DNA of 56,635 nt from positions 1-56,635 of the forward strand of contig JABAAB010000028.1 in the NCBI GenBank assembly GCA_014238945.1, given 5' to 3'. The notes below the pieces were generated by a model, which ran no database searches, was not told the DNA's origin, and was given only the letters and a program-made list of their open reading frames with translations. This DNA is from Lysobacterales bacterium. Its GTDB lineage: Bacteria; Pseudomonadota; Gammaproteobacteria; Xanthomonadales; SZUA-36. This document shows, in pieces, positions 1 through 8,247 of the stretch (position 1 is its first letter; every line of letters begins with the position of its first letter). Both the position numbers and the translations under genes were made by a program.

Positions 1-74
1 ACCGGATAGGACAAACTGTAACTCTGAGAAATTACTCAATTGCCCTATAAGATATTGAATTAAAGTGATAACTA

Positions 75-399
75 TCAATAGGTCGTCCGCCTTGATGAAA
101 TATGCAGGTTAGTCCCGGGGTTCAGTCCTGGATGATTCTCACGTTGTGGGGTGGTGTGATAATTGAATTCGAGCAACGGGAGTTCCGCATTCACTGCGGC
201 CACCAGCTCAACGGGGGACTGATTATTGCCCATGGTGCACATTCGGTACATTTCCGAAATTTCAGCCCAGTGCGACGGCCCATCATCTCCCTGATAAGAC
301 CAGTGGGCCTGGTCCTTGTCCGCAACTACCTGTGGAAACAGCAGCGATCGACAGGCCAATCAACAGGCTGAACAATGACAAATTAAAAGCAGTACTCAT
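75..399 (-). pseudogene. Broken alpha-carbonic anhydrase remnant
   Basis: An ATG at 399 on the minus strand begins a good signal peptide (MSTAFNLSLFSLLIGLSIAA). Around 335-345 the reading must change frame to continue into a stretch carrying the N-terminal hallmarks of alpha-carbonic anhydrases: HWSYQGDDGPSHWAEIS, then a Cys and NQSPVEL. After LLEFNYHTTP the similarity stops and the frame ends at 75, so only about 60 of the usual 220-plus mature residues remain, and none of the zinc-binding histidines. In the family this would be a periplasmic CO2-hydrating zinc enzyme. Here it is a truncated, frameshifted relic. Identification by motif is fairly secure; the exact frameshift base is not. Confidence 0.75.
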
Positions 400-483
400 A
401 CGATTGTATGATCCTCATTTTGTGTCATCTGCCATCAAACCATCGCTTAACCTCCGCTCAAAACGCCATTGAATTGATGGGCT

Positions 484-2058
484 TCAGTCAATCAATTCAA
501 AATCACCGGGCTGCCACTCACCTTCAAACCAGGCTTCCAGTGGGCCATATAAACGCAACAATACAAACCACCCCTTACCCGGGACCGTTTCTACCCAGTT
601 TCCTTCCTTGCCGGCCGGTGCCTCGGGGCCAAAATAAAGGTCTACTGAACCATCGGCGTTTTCCACCAGGCCGGCCTTCTTGTTATTTTTACTGGGGAAT
701 CGTTGGCTGGTCTGCAATTGCGAACGTGTCTGCGTATCGTAGACCACCACCGACCAGAAGTTCTTGGCGGGAACATTGGCCGGAATGTTCAAGCTGTAGT
801 TCTTCTCTCCATACAGAAAATTACCGTCCTTGTCCTGGTCCCCAAACGCATATTGTGAGCCTTTACCAATCAGTTTCAGGGCCATTGCCGGTGTGTTGAC
901 CGTGGCCATATAGAAAAAATAGGTACGGGCATCAAGGTGGCGTCCACCATTCCCACCATCAATGAGCCACTGGTAATCACCTCCGACAAAACCGGTTTTC
1001 CACAACTTCCCTTGCCACTTGAAGGCGCCATCCATACGTGTGTTGAAGTAAATCGAACGGGCGGTTGCATTACCAATGGCCATGGCATCTTTAAGTATGG
1101 CCTGCATACGTTCATCGGGTGCAAATTCCTTGCCTTTTTGCAAACCGATGCTGGCCATCAGGCCGCGCAATTCGGGGTCAATGAGTCCTATCGGTTCACG
1201 TTGAATCACATCGTTCAGTTCTGTGTAGAAATGATGGTCATTGGCATGGATGGTGTTAAAGAATTTGCCCGAACCATTGATAAAATGCATTTCCGGCGGA
1301 TTGCCTGCCTGTGACAACGGATAGACTTTCAATCCATCCCGATACATCTTTGAGGCTGCATCCGGTTTTCCATCCACCAGGAAACCACGCAGAATCACCC
1401 AGTTGATGTACGAAGCGGATTTGGATACAAACACCGTTCTCGTAACACCGCCAATTTCCATTTCCACTTCGGCACTTCCTTCCCTGTATTCCAGATCGCC
1501 AGCGTAATCCGGCGGTAATATCAGGTAGGTGCCTCCCTTGCCACGGTCAGGTCCAACATTGCCCATATCGGTTACAAACCGGAAAAACGCATCGTTGACC
1601 GTGCCCGGCCCGCTTCCTGGCGGTACTTCAACCACAGTTGGGCCATCGTTCTTCAGATCAAGGACACCCGATACATACACCGTGTCGGTGTTGCCGGTCA
1701 GGAACAGGGGTGGAGAGTCCATCAACTGGTCCATGATGAGGATGTAGTTGGAGGCCTTGACCCCCATGTCACGGTTACCCACATGCAGTGCTTCGAGTGA
1801 TGCAGCCGGAATCGCGCTCAGAAATACCTGCATGGCACGTGAGGTATCCAGGTGATCGTAGACCCTGCGTGTGGTCTCATCGGTTGGCAAGCCATCATAA
1901 AACTCAAGTGTGCCAATCGATGTTTCAACCTTGTCCGGTGTCATGATGGACTCTGGAATCTTGTAGTTGAAACCCGGTGTTGGTTCGTCAGCTAAGGTGT
2001 TTGTGGTACTGAGTCCAAGAACTAAAAATGTACCGATGACAAAAACGAAATTTTTCAA
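484..2058 (-). CDS. DUF1254/DUF1214 exported protein
   Basis: About 524 residues. An N-terminal DUF1254-type region (LPTDETTRRVYDHLDTSRAM onward, with NTDTVYVSGVLDL) is followed by a DUF1214-type C-terminus (DGNFLYGEKNYSLNIPANVP, then KNFWSVVVYDTQTRSQL and SKNNKKAGLVENADGSVDLYFGP). Proteins of this architecture are common in proteobacteria, are predicted to be exported, and have no firmly established enzymatic role. The open frame reaches 2172, but that would overlap the upstream glycine-zipper gene. A TTG at 2058 is preferred because GGAG lies 9 nt upstream and the start leads straight into a signal peptide (MKNFVFVIGTFLVLGLSTTN, cleaved near TLADE). ATG 2100 is the alternative. No metabolic context is evident. 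Confidence 0.85.
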   Translation of the reverse strand: MKNFVFVIGTFLVLGLSTTNTLADEPTPGFNYKIPESIMTPDKVETSIGTLEFYDGLPTDETTRRVYDHLDTSRAMQVFLSAIPAASLEALHVGNRDMGVKASNYILIMDQLMDSPPLFLTGNTDTVYVSGVLDLKNDGPTVVEVPPGSGPGTVNDAFFRFVTDMGNVGPDRGKGGTYLILPPDYAGDLEYREGSAEVEMEIGGVTRTVFVSKSASYINWVILRGFLVDGKPDAASKMYRDGLKVYPLSQAGNPPEMHFINGSGKFFNTIHANDHHFYTELNDVIQREPIGLIDPELRGLMASIGLQKGKEFAPDERMQAILKDAMAIGNATARSIYFNTRMDGAFKWQGKLWKTGFVGGDYQWLIDGGNGGRHLDARTYFFYMATVNTPAMALKLIGKGSQYAFGDQDKDGNFLYGEKNYSLNIPANVPAKNFWSVVVYDTQTRSQLQTSQRFPSKNNKKAGLVENADGSVDLYFGPEAPAGKEGNWVETVPGKGWFVLLRLYGPLEAWFEGEWQPGDFELID

Positions 2059-2138
2059 TTTCCTGTTCTCCAAAAATGATGCGTACGGAACAGATCCCAT
2101 GGATTCCTGGGACCTGAAATTTCGGGTACTGCCCTCGG

Positions 2139-2654
2139 TCAGCTTACAGAGTAACCCCGTGCGGACAAGCATGCTTTCATGGCATTCTTGAAATCTTCGT
2201 GACGTGAGCTTTCAATTTGCTGACCCTGCACCTCTGCTGCTTCTACCGCCTGCTCCTGTTGGGCACGCCGGTTGCGCCGGCCACGAATTGCACCGGCGGC
2301 AGCACCGTAGGCAGCACCTTTGCCGGCATCATCGTTGGCGACCTCACCGATCACAGCACCAGCAGCCGCTCCTCTAACGATTGAGCCATCACGACCGGTG
2401 CCGGACTGGTCCACCGCTACCTGTACATCCTGGGGATTCATCGGATCATGGCCGGTCTCACTCTTTGCCCAGTTATAACACTCATAGTCATCCTTGGACT
2501 GGGTTTCCGCGCTCTGTTCATTGGCAGGATAAACATGCAGACCGACAGACGAAGAAAGGGAGGAATTTCCCTGTGCAAGCAGCGTACTTGAACAGAGAAG
2601 CAACCCGGGTACGATCACTGATTTAATTAAATTTACACTCTTTACTGTGTTCAA
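2139..2654 (-). CDS. Glycine-zipper family exported protein
   Basis: A 171-residue protein with a signal peptide ending near LLAQG. A soluble region (DDYECYNWAKSETGHDP) is followed by a Gly/Ala zipper of about 35 residues (VRGAAAGAVIGEVANDDAGKGAAYGAAAGAIRG) and a charged C-terminal helix ending in ACLSARGYSVS. Glycine-zipper segments pack helices in or against the outer membrane; related YMGG/glycine-zipper proteins are of unknown function. The start is a TTG at 2654, preceded at about 7 nt by a strong AGAGGAAGAG ribosome-binding site; there is no in-frame ATG nearby. It lies upstream of the DUF1254 gene on the same strand and may be co-transcribed with it. Confidence 0.8.
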   Translation of the reverse strand: MNTVKSVNLIKSVIVPGLLLCSSTLLAQGNSSLSSSVGLHVYPANEQSAETQSKDDYECYNWAKSETGHDPMNPQDVQVAVDQSGTGRDGSIVRGAAAGAVIGEVANDDAGKGAAYGAAAGAIRGRRNRRAQQEQAVEAAEVQGQQIESSRHEDFKNAMKACLSARGYSVS

Positions 2655-2929
2655 AATCTCTTCCTCTTGATTTGTTCAGCAGGTCCAATACGGAAATCTG
2701 CATTTGTAACTGGTTCGGTATTCCAACCGGTAGGTGCGATACCTTGCCGCAATTCGGTGTTTCAATCGCGCAGCATTGAGTATACCCGACACTCGATTTA
2801 GCGACAAAAGAACACTATGCTTGGATAAGGATAGTATTAGTTACGGTATTAACAACCGGTAATTTTCAGTGATGAATTTGAATCCTGAGATCGAATCAAG
2901 TCATTTTCTGATCGAGGCAATTGAAGCTG

Positions 2930-4501
2930 ATGTCTGAATTGTACTGCTTATTTGATCGTGTCCGCTGCATCGCGCAACAAAGCGGGGACCGCACCGCTGT
3001 GATCCGCGGTTCACAAAGGACCAGTTATTCTGCTCTGGATAACCACGCCAGGCGGGTTTGCAATGGCCTGCTCTCCATGGGTCTGGAGGGACAAAGCCGG
3101 GTCGCGTATCTCGGTGGTAACCGCAGTGAGTTTTTTGAAATCTGGCAAGGCACATCAATGGCCGGCCATGTGGTCACTCCGATCAATGCACGTCTGGGTC
3201 CATCTGAAATTAAATTCATAATCAATGACAGCGAGACCAGGGTGTTGTTTATTGATCAGGATCAGGCGCCGCTGGTAGATGAAATTGCGCAGGAAACTGC
3301 CTGGTTACAACAGGTATTCATCCTGGGTCACCACGCTGACCGTCCTGCACAGACCGAAACATCCCCGGATTGCTATTTCGCATGGCGAAACAAGCAATCA
3401 AAGTCTGAACCCACCTGCACCATTCATGCCGATGACACGGTGGTACAAATGTACACCAGTGGTACCACCGGTTTTCCAAAAGGGGTGGAACTGGGACACA
3501 GCAGCGTGCTGGCCTGTGTCGGTTCGATGATGGGGGAAGCCGCTTGGCCTGCCGGTGAAATCACACTGGTCACCGCGCCACTGTTTCACACAGCAGGTAG
3601 CGCCTATTCTCATTGCGCTCTGCAAAGTGGTGGTACCGTGGTACTGCTGGAGGAATTGTCCCCGGCATCGGTGCTCGAAGCTTTGGAATACCATGCAGTC
3701 AACCAGGCCTTGCTGGTACCGGCATTAATCCGAATGGTGCTCGACTCCAAGGACTGCGCAGGCATGGAATTTCCCAGCCTCAGACGCATACTGTACGGTG
3801 CATCACCCATCCCGGTTGCTACCTTGCAGGAAGCACTTGAGTTGTTCACCTGCAATTTTGAACAGGGGTACGGCCTGACTGAAACCGTCGGGCCCGTGGC
3901 GGTGCTGAACGCACGGGACCATGCCGCAGGCAACAAGTTGCAATCCTGTGGCAAGGCCGTAGCTGGCTCAAAGATCCGCGTTGTCGATCCCAACGACAAT
4001 GATTGTGCCATCGGGGAAGTCGGTGAAATTATCGTCTCTGGTCAGCAATTGATGAAGGCCTACTGGAACAGGCCGAAAGAAACCCTCGAAGTCATGCACA
4101 AAGGCTGGTTGCGAACCGGTGATGCCGGTTATTTTGACACCGAGGGCTACCTGTACATCCATGACCGCATTAAGGACATGATCGTTTCCGGAGGGGAAAA
4201 CGTATACCCGGCCGAGGTGGAAATTGTGTTGGCCGACTGCCCCGGTGTTGCCGAAGCGGCCGTGATCGGTGTGCCCGACAAGCAATGGGGTGAGGCTGTC
4301 AAAGCAGTGGTGGTCAAAAAGAACGATTCAGTCATCAACTCCAACGATATTATCACCTACACCAGAGAACATATCGCCGATTTCAAGTGTCCGAAATCGG
4401 TCGATTTTGTAGATTCAATTCCGCGAAACCCTGCGGGTAAGATCCTGAAAAAAGCCCTCCGCGGCCCTTATTGGGCTGCTCAAAACCGGAAAATATCATG
4501 A
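2930..4501 (+). CDS. Acyl-CoA synthetase (AMP-forming, FadD-like)
   Basis: An ANL-superfamily ligase of 523 residues, normal length for fatty-acyl or aryl CoA ligases. Visible motifs are the P-loop-like YTSGTTGFPKG near residue 180, QGYGLTETVGP (A5), the WLRTGDAGYFDTEGYLYIHDR core with A7 Asp, the A8 hinge (DRIKDMIVSGGENVYPAEVE) and the C-terminal catalytic Lys region NPAGKILKKALR. Such enzymes adenylate a carboxylic acid and transfer it to CoA in the cytoplasm; the acid cannot be named from sequence. ATG 2930 is preferred over TTG 2921 because GAGG at 2914 gives a workable spacing. The stop overlaps the next start as ATGA, so it is translationally coupled to two iron-sulfur proteins, an unusual partnership. 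Confidence 0.92.
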   Translation: MSELYCLFDRVRCIAQQSGDRTAVIRGSQRTSYSALDNHARRVCNGLLSMGLEGQSRVAYLGGNRSEFFEIWQGTSMAGHVVTPINARLGPSEIKFIINDSETRVLFIDQDQAPLVDEIAQETAWLQQVFILGHHADRPAQTETSPDCYFAWRNKQSKSEPTCTIHADDTVVQMYTSGTTGFPKGVELGHSSVLACVGSMMGEAAWPAGEITLVTAPLFHTAGSAYSHCALQSGGTVVLLEELSPASVLEALEYHAVNQALLVPALIRMVLDSKDCAGMEFPSLRRILYGASPIPVATLQEALELFTCNFEQGYGLTETVGPVAVLNARDHAAGNKLQSCGKAVAGSKIRVVDPNDNDCAIGEVGEIIVSGQQLMKAYWNRPKETLEVMHKGWLRTGDAGYFDTEGYLYIHDRIKDMIVSGGENVYPAEVEIVLADCPGVAEAAVIGVPDKQWGEAVKAVVVKKNDSVINSNDIITYTREHIADFKCPKSVDFVDSIPRNPAGKILKKALRGPYWAAQNRKIS

Positions 4502-5376
4502 ACGGCGCAGCGCATGATCAGACAATGGCTACCCCAACCGGCCAGATCAAGCAATTTGCCCTGGAATCGGGTGCCAGTGTAGTGGGTATCGCCGACCCCT
4601 GCGCATGGGATGAGCATGTACCCGAAGGACACCGTCCCTATGACATTCTTCCCGATGCGCGCAGCGTGGTGGTGGTGGGTTCGCGTGGCCCAACCGCCGG
4701 TGCCTGGCGTAGCCCGCAACACCGGTTGATGGAGGTCAACGGATATGACTTCCGCAATGACGCGGCAATTCATAAGGTGGCGAACCTGATTGAAAGCCGG
4801 TTCGACCACCAGGCCATCCAGGCACCAGGCCTGCCCACCGGTGGCCACCTGCCACCGATGAGCATGATGCTGGCAGCAGTGTTGGCGGGGCTAGGCACCC
4901 GTTCACTGGCCGCCAATATTATTCTGAACCCCAAATACGGACTGCTGTATTACTCCGCTTGTATCACCACGTTGGAACTGCAACACGACCACATGCTGGA
5001 ACAGGATGTGTGCCCACATCCGATGTGTGTCAAGACCTACCAGCGGTTCGGAAAAACACCCTGCCTGGCGGCCTGCCCGGCAGATGAAGGCGGTTGCCTG
5101 GATGGATCCATTGATGAGCAGGGTCGGATAGACTATTCCCTTTTTGACCGGGAGCGATGTGTCACCCGGTCGATGAACTTCGGCATCAACAGTTTCCAGG
5201 TCGCGATGGCGGAAATCGTGGCGGAATCTGACCCCGAAACACAACAGAACATGGTGAATTCAGACTTTTTTTCACGCTCCTGTTCCGCCATTACCCATTA
5301 CAAGGAAAGCGTCGCCCAGTGTTTTGAATGCATGCGGGTGTGTCCCATCGGGCGAGCCGAGAGAAAACTGAAATGA
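4498..5376 (+). CDS. QueG/reductive-dehalogenase-like 4Fe-4S protein, copy 1
   Basis: A 292-residue protein with the layout of the epoxyqueuosine reductase/reductive dehalogenase iron-sulfur family: an N-terminal cobalamin-reductase-like region (GASVVGIADPCAWDEHVPEG, then PYDILPDARSVVVVG and GLGTRSLA) and a C-terminal cysteine-rich part. That part contains TPCLAACP...GGCL and a final CFECMRVCPIGR with CxxCxxxCP spacing. It lacks the full pair of ferredoxin clusters and HEAT-like tail of true QueG, so it is not assigned as QueG. The start is the ATG of an ATGA overlap with the ligase gene, and its own stop overlaps the next gene the same way. The next gene is a paralogue, suggesting a two-subunit redox complex. 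Confidence 0.8.
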   Translation: MNGAAHDQTMATPTGQIKQFALESGASVVGIADPCAWDEHVPEGHRPYDILPDARSVVVVGSRGPTAGAWRSPQHRLMEVNGYDFRNDAAIHKVANLIESRFDHQAIQAPGLPTGGHLPPMSMMLAAVLAGLGTRSLAANIILNPKYGLLYYSACITTLELQHDHMLEQDVCPHPMCVKTYQRFGKTPCLAACPADEGGCLDGSIDEQGRIDYSLFDRERCVTRSMNFGINSFQVAMAEIVAESDPETQQNMVNSDFFSRSCSAITHYKESVAQCFECMRVCPIGRAERKLK

Positions 5377-6254
5377 GTGCAAAATCCGATATCAGAACCG
5401 GTGAATCTGATTTTGTCCGGGCAAAAACCGAACTTGCCGCTGTCGCCGCCAAAAGCGGTGCACTGGTCAGCGGCGTTGCAGCCACCGGGGCATTTGAAAA
5501 CGCACCGCAAGGCCGTCGCCCGGACGACCTGTTGCCACGGGCCAAAAGTGTGTTTGTGGTCGGGGGGGCGCAACCCAGGGCTGGTGACTGGCAAAGTCCG
5601 AATTACCAGCACATGGAGGTGACCACCACCTCCGACCGTATTCATGGCCTGGCTCTTAAAATGGCACGTATCATTGAAGACCAATATGGTTATTACGCGG
5701 TTTGTATACCCCCGGGCGTGGATCAGGGCCAACAACCATTCATGAGTATTTCTATGGCGGCCGAACTGGCCGGGTGTGGTTCCAGGAGTCTCGCCGGGCC
5801 GGTATTACATCCGCAGTATGGCTTTATGTACTTTGGCGCTGTCATCACCACCATGCCCTTGCCCGCCGACGGCCCGTCATCGATTGCTGCCTGTCCTGCC
5901 CCCGAATGTGTGACCATGTACGAAAGCGAAGGAGTGACACCATGCACCCGTGTTTGCCCGCTAGAATCGGGAGGTTGCCTCAGTGGCCGTATTGAACAGG
6001 GCACATTCACCAAGCGGCAATACGATGCTGCACGTTGCAGTACCCGGGTTCAAAACTACTGGGTGCCCGGGTTCCAGAAAGTGCTGGGTGAAGCCCTGCG
6101 TGAAGAAGATACTGAAAAACAGAAGTTGATCTTGTATTCGAGCATATTCAGCCGCACGCTGTGGTCCATGACCTATTCCAATGTGAGCCAGGGACAATGT
6201 GCGGAATGTATGCGTGTTTGTCCGGTCGGTCGCGCACACCGGACGAAGAGATAA
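5373..6254 (+). CDS. QueG/reductive-dehalogenase-like 4Fe-4S protein, copy 2
   Basis: A 293-residue paralogue of the preceding protein. It shares the order GALVSGVAATGAFEN, DDLLPRAKSVFVVGGAQPRAG, CGSRSLAGPVLHPQYGFMYFGAVITT, then TPCTRVCPLESGGCLSG and a terminal CAECMRVCPVGRAHR. The conserved cysteines (C..C...C...CP spacing) predict one 4Fe-4S cluster plus additional thiols. The start is the ATG overlapping the stop of copy 1 (ATGA). The short distance, overlap and tandem paralogy suggest a heteromeric complex made in step with the acyl-CoA ligase. Family membership is supported by motifs; function is unknown. Confidence 0.8.
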   Translation: MSAKSDIRTGESDFVRAKTELAAVAAKSGALVSGVAATGAFENAPQGRRPDDLLPRAKSVFVVGGAQPRAGDWQSPNYQHMEVTTTSDRIHGLALKMARIIEDQYGYYAVCIPPGVDQGQQPFMSISMAAELAGCGSRSLAGPVLHPQYGFMYFGAVITTMPLPADGPSSIAACPAPECVTMYESEGVTPCTRVCPLESGGCLSGRIEQGTFTKRQYDAARCSTRVQNYWVPGFQKVLGEALREEDTEKQKLILYSSIFSRTLWSMTYSNVSQGQCAECMRVCPVGRAHRTKR

Positions 6255-6277
6255 ATAAATATGAACCGGAGCAGACG

Positions 6278-6601
6278 ATGAGTTTTTATTTTGTAGACCC
6301 CGAAACCTACAACAGGTACAAGGACCGGGTACTTGAGCTATCCCACGCCGTACAGATTAACAGCCAGGAACATCTCCCGGCCGACAAACGGCAGCCCTGC
6401 CTGTCTGACCAGCAGATTGCCGAGCAACTGGGTATCGAGGAACAGGTGGTGCGTGAAATCCGCTGTGTGGCCGAACGTGACAAGTACCCCATCGATGAAT
6501 TCGAGGCAGCAATCCGGTTCAAGGACAAGGCATGCCGTGATTACGCTGCTCGGGGTATGTCTTCGGTCATGGATCGGTATGTCAAGAAGTCAAAAAAGTG
6601 A
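6278..6601 (+). CDS. Small conserved protein with predicted helix-turn-helix
   Basis: A 107-residue cytoplasmic protein beginning MSFYFVDPETYNRYKDRVLE. The central segment LSDQQIAEQLGIEEQVVREIR has the spacing of a helix-turn-helix (QIAEQLGI-turn-EQVVREIRC), followed by an acidic-basic helical tail ending KKSKK. ATG 6278 starts 23 nt after the stop of the iron-sulfur gene, with a weak AG-rich site upstream. The longer in-frame start at 6161 would be embedded in the preceding gene. Position suggests it is the last intact member of the ligase/iron-sulfur operon, perhaps a DNA-binding or assembly partner. I do not recognise a named family with certainty. Confidence 0.7.
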   Translation: MSFYFVDPETYNRYKDRVLELSHAVQINSQEHLPADKRQPCLSDQQIAEQLGIEEQVVREIRCVAERDKYPIDEFEAAIRFKDKACRDYAARGMSSVMDRYVKKSKK

Positions 6602-6620
6602 ATTTCTCTTTGGGCAGTCT

Positions 6621-7440
6621 ATGAAAATCCTGGCAACACCCGAATACCAGTCTCTGGACCCGAACAAGATCATCAGGAAAATTATTTTATTGAACCGGCG
6701 GATCGAGGAACGATTTCCGAATTCCGGCCTGGGAGAAGTAGCGCACCAATTGCTCGATATCGCGCGTCAGGCAAAAAAGCGCACGGCAAAAATTGTTGCA
6801 CCGATCATTTCATTGCGAATAGGTATCGGGATACTTGTATTAATGATCGTGGTGGGTATTATCGCCACCCTGCTGACCCTTGAAATCCCACTCATCAGTG
6901 GCAGTTTCGATTTTGCACAGTTTGCACAGGTATTGGCGGCGGGTATCAGCAATCTGGTTTACATAGGTGTGGCCATCCTGTTTCTGGTCACGCTGGAAAA
7001 CCGGATCAAGCGGCACCGGGCCTTGAAGGCCATTCACGAGATCCGTGTTATCGCTCATATCATCGATATGCATCAACTGACCAAGGACCCCGAGAGTACC
7101 CTGAGACGTGGAAACGCCACCGCATCCTCACCCAAACGCACACTGACCCGATTTGAGCTGAGTCGTTACCTGGACTATTGCAGCGAGATGTTGTCATCTC
7201 GGGGGCAAAGTAGCCGCCTTGTACATCCAGGACTATGATGATTCGGTTGCCCTTTCCTCGCTCAATGAAGTGGAGTCATTGACCACGGGATTGTCACGGA
7301 AAATATGGCAAAAGCCGATCATCCTGTATGAAATGCCGGAATCGTTAAACGAGTCCGGGGCAGCGGCGCCCAAGCATAAAGAAGACCAGCAAGTACCGGA
7401 CCAGTTATCGACTGGGCCATCCTCTGAGCCATCAGGCTAA
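6621..7440 (+). pseudogene. Membrane protein gene with a frameshift
   Basis: From ATG 6621 the frame encodes a soluble helical N-terminus (MKILATPEYQSLDPNKIIRK), two membrane segments (IGIGILVLMIVVGIIATLL and AGISNLVYIGVAILFLVTL) and a conserved-looking tail [14 protein letters not shown]. At about 7195-7206, in a run of five G, the original frame dies after LVHPGL while another frame continues sensibly as [36 protein letters not shown] to 7440. The two halves read naturally as one protein of about 270 residues, of unknown function. The break at a G homopolymer could be a sequencing error or a true frameshift. The name is unknown to me. Confidence 0.7.
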
Positions 7441-7452
7441 GCAGAACCATCC

Positions 7453-7991
7453 ATGCGTTGCGCTTTCCTGACCATGCAAGACACCACAGGTTGGTTCATA
7501 GACGCCGGATTGTGTATACCGCATATGCAACAGACACTTTTCTGCTGAAGCGCGATGTCAACGAAGAAACCCTGCGTGAACTAACCACCTGCTTTGCCGA
7601 CCGGGCTTTCCTGGTGCAGCCTTTTATCAGCAATATTCACACGGAAGGTGAATATTCCCTGTTTTACATGGGGGGTGAATACAGCCATTGCATACAAAAA
7701 ACCCCAAGGACAGGTGATTTCAGAGTACAGGAGGAGTATGGCTCAGAAATTGTCCGGGTCGACCCGGAAGACCATTTGCTTGGCATTGCTGACAAGGTAT
7801 CAGCCAAAATACAACCTCGACCCGTTTACTGTCGTAGCGATTATGTACGTGACGAGCGGGGTGATTTTCTATTGATGGAACTGGAATTGATCGAGCCCTC
7901 GTTGTACCTGCGTATGGACAACACCGCCCCCAGACGCTTCGCCAATGTATTGGATCGCCATGTGCGTAGACAAACGAACAGATTGACTTGA
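7453..7991 (+). pseudogene. ATP-grasp enzyme with internal deletion
   Basis: ATG 7453 opens a short frame (MRCAFLTMQDTTGWFIDAGL) resembling the N-terminus of a family of stand-alone ATP-grasp ligases. After about 27 codons it terminates. A second frame then carries only the C-terminal part of an ATP-grasp fold: FLVQPFISNIHTEGEYSLFY, YGSEIVRVDPE and the metal-binding LLMELELIEPSLYLRMDN strand. The central nucleotide-binding region is missing, so roughly half of a protein of about 290 residues has been deleted with loss of frame. Members couple ATP hydrolysis to carboxylate-amine ligation. This copy is almost certainly inactive. Confidence 0.75.
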
Positions 7992-8126
7992 GTCAATATC
8001 CACATGGACTAAAGAATTGAGGCTCGGAATTCCCGGGATCGGGGATTGTTGTTGAGTGACAATGGAAACCGGGGCAAACTCAATCCAGTTCCTCCGTTTC
8101 GTATCCGGTCCTACGCAACGGTCCCC

Positions 8127-8148
8127 TTGATGTTTGAAACAACATCAA
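8127..8148. other. Perfect hairpin upstream of the protease gene
   Basis: TTGATGTT and AACATCAA form perfect 8-bp arms around a 6-nt loop, about 100 bp before the protease start. There is no following T run, so it is more likely an operator or mRNA structure than a standard terminator. The rest of 7992-8247 shows nothing else I can name. Confidence 0.35.
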
Positions 8149-8247
8149 ATCCAGCTGTAATTTAACTTTCTGGATCTTTGAGGCGGCGCAAGTTTTTGCC
8201 CGGATGGTGTATCCTTCGCCTTCAATGAACAGATTTGAAAATCTCGA

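Noticed and set aside
408-899. 163-codon plus-strand frame
   Set aside because: Antisense to the DUF1254/DUF1214 gene, with erratic composition and no start signal; a shadow frame.
4498-6254. True epoxyqueuosine reductase genes
   Set aside because: The cysteine pattern and length differ from QueG, two copies occur in tandem, and they are coupled to an acyl-CoA ligase.
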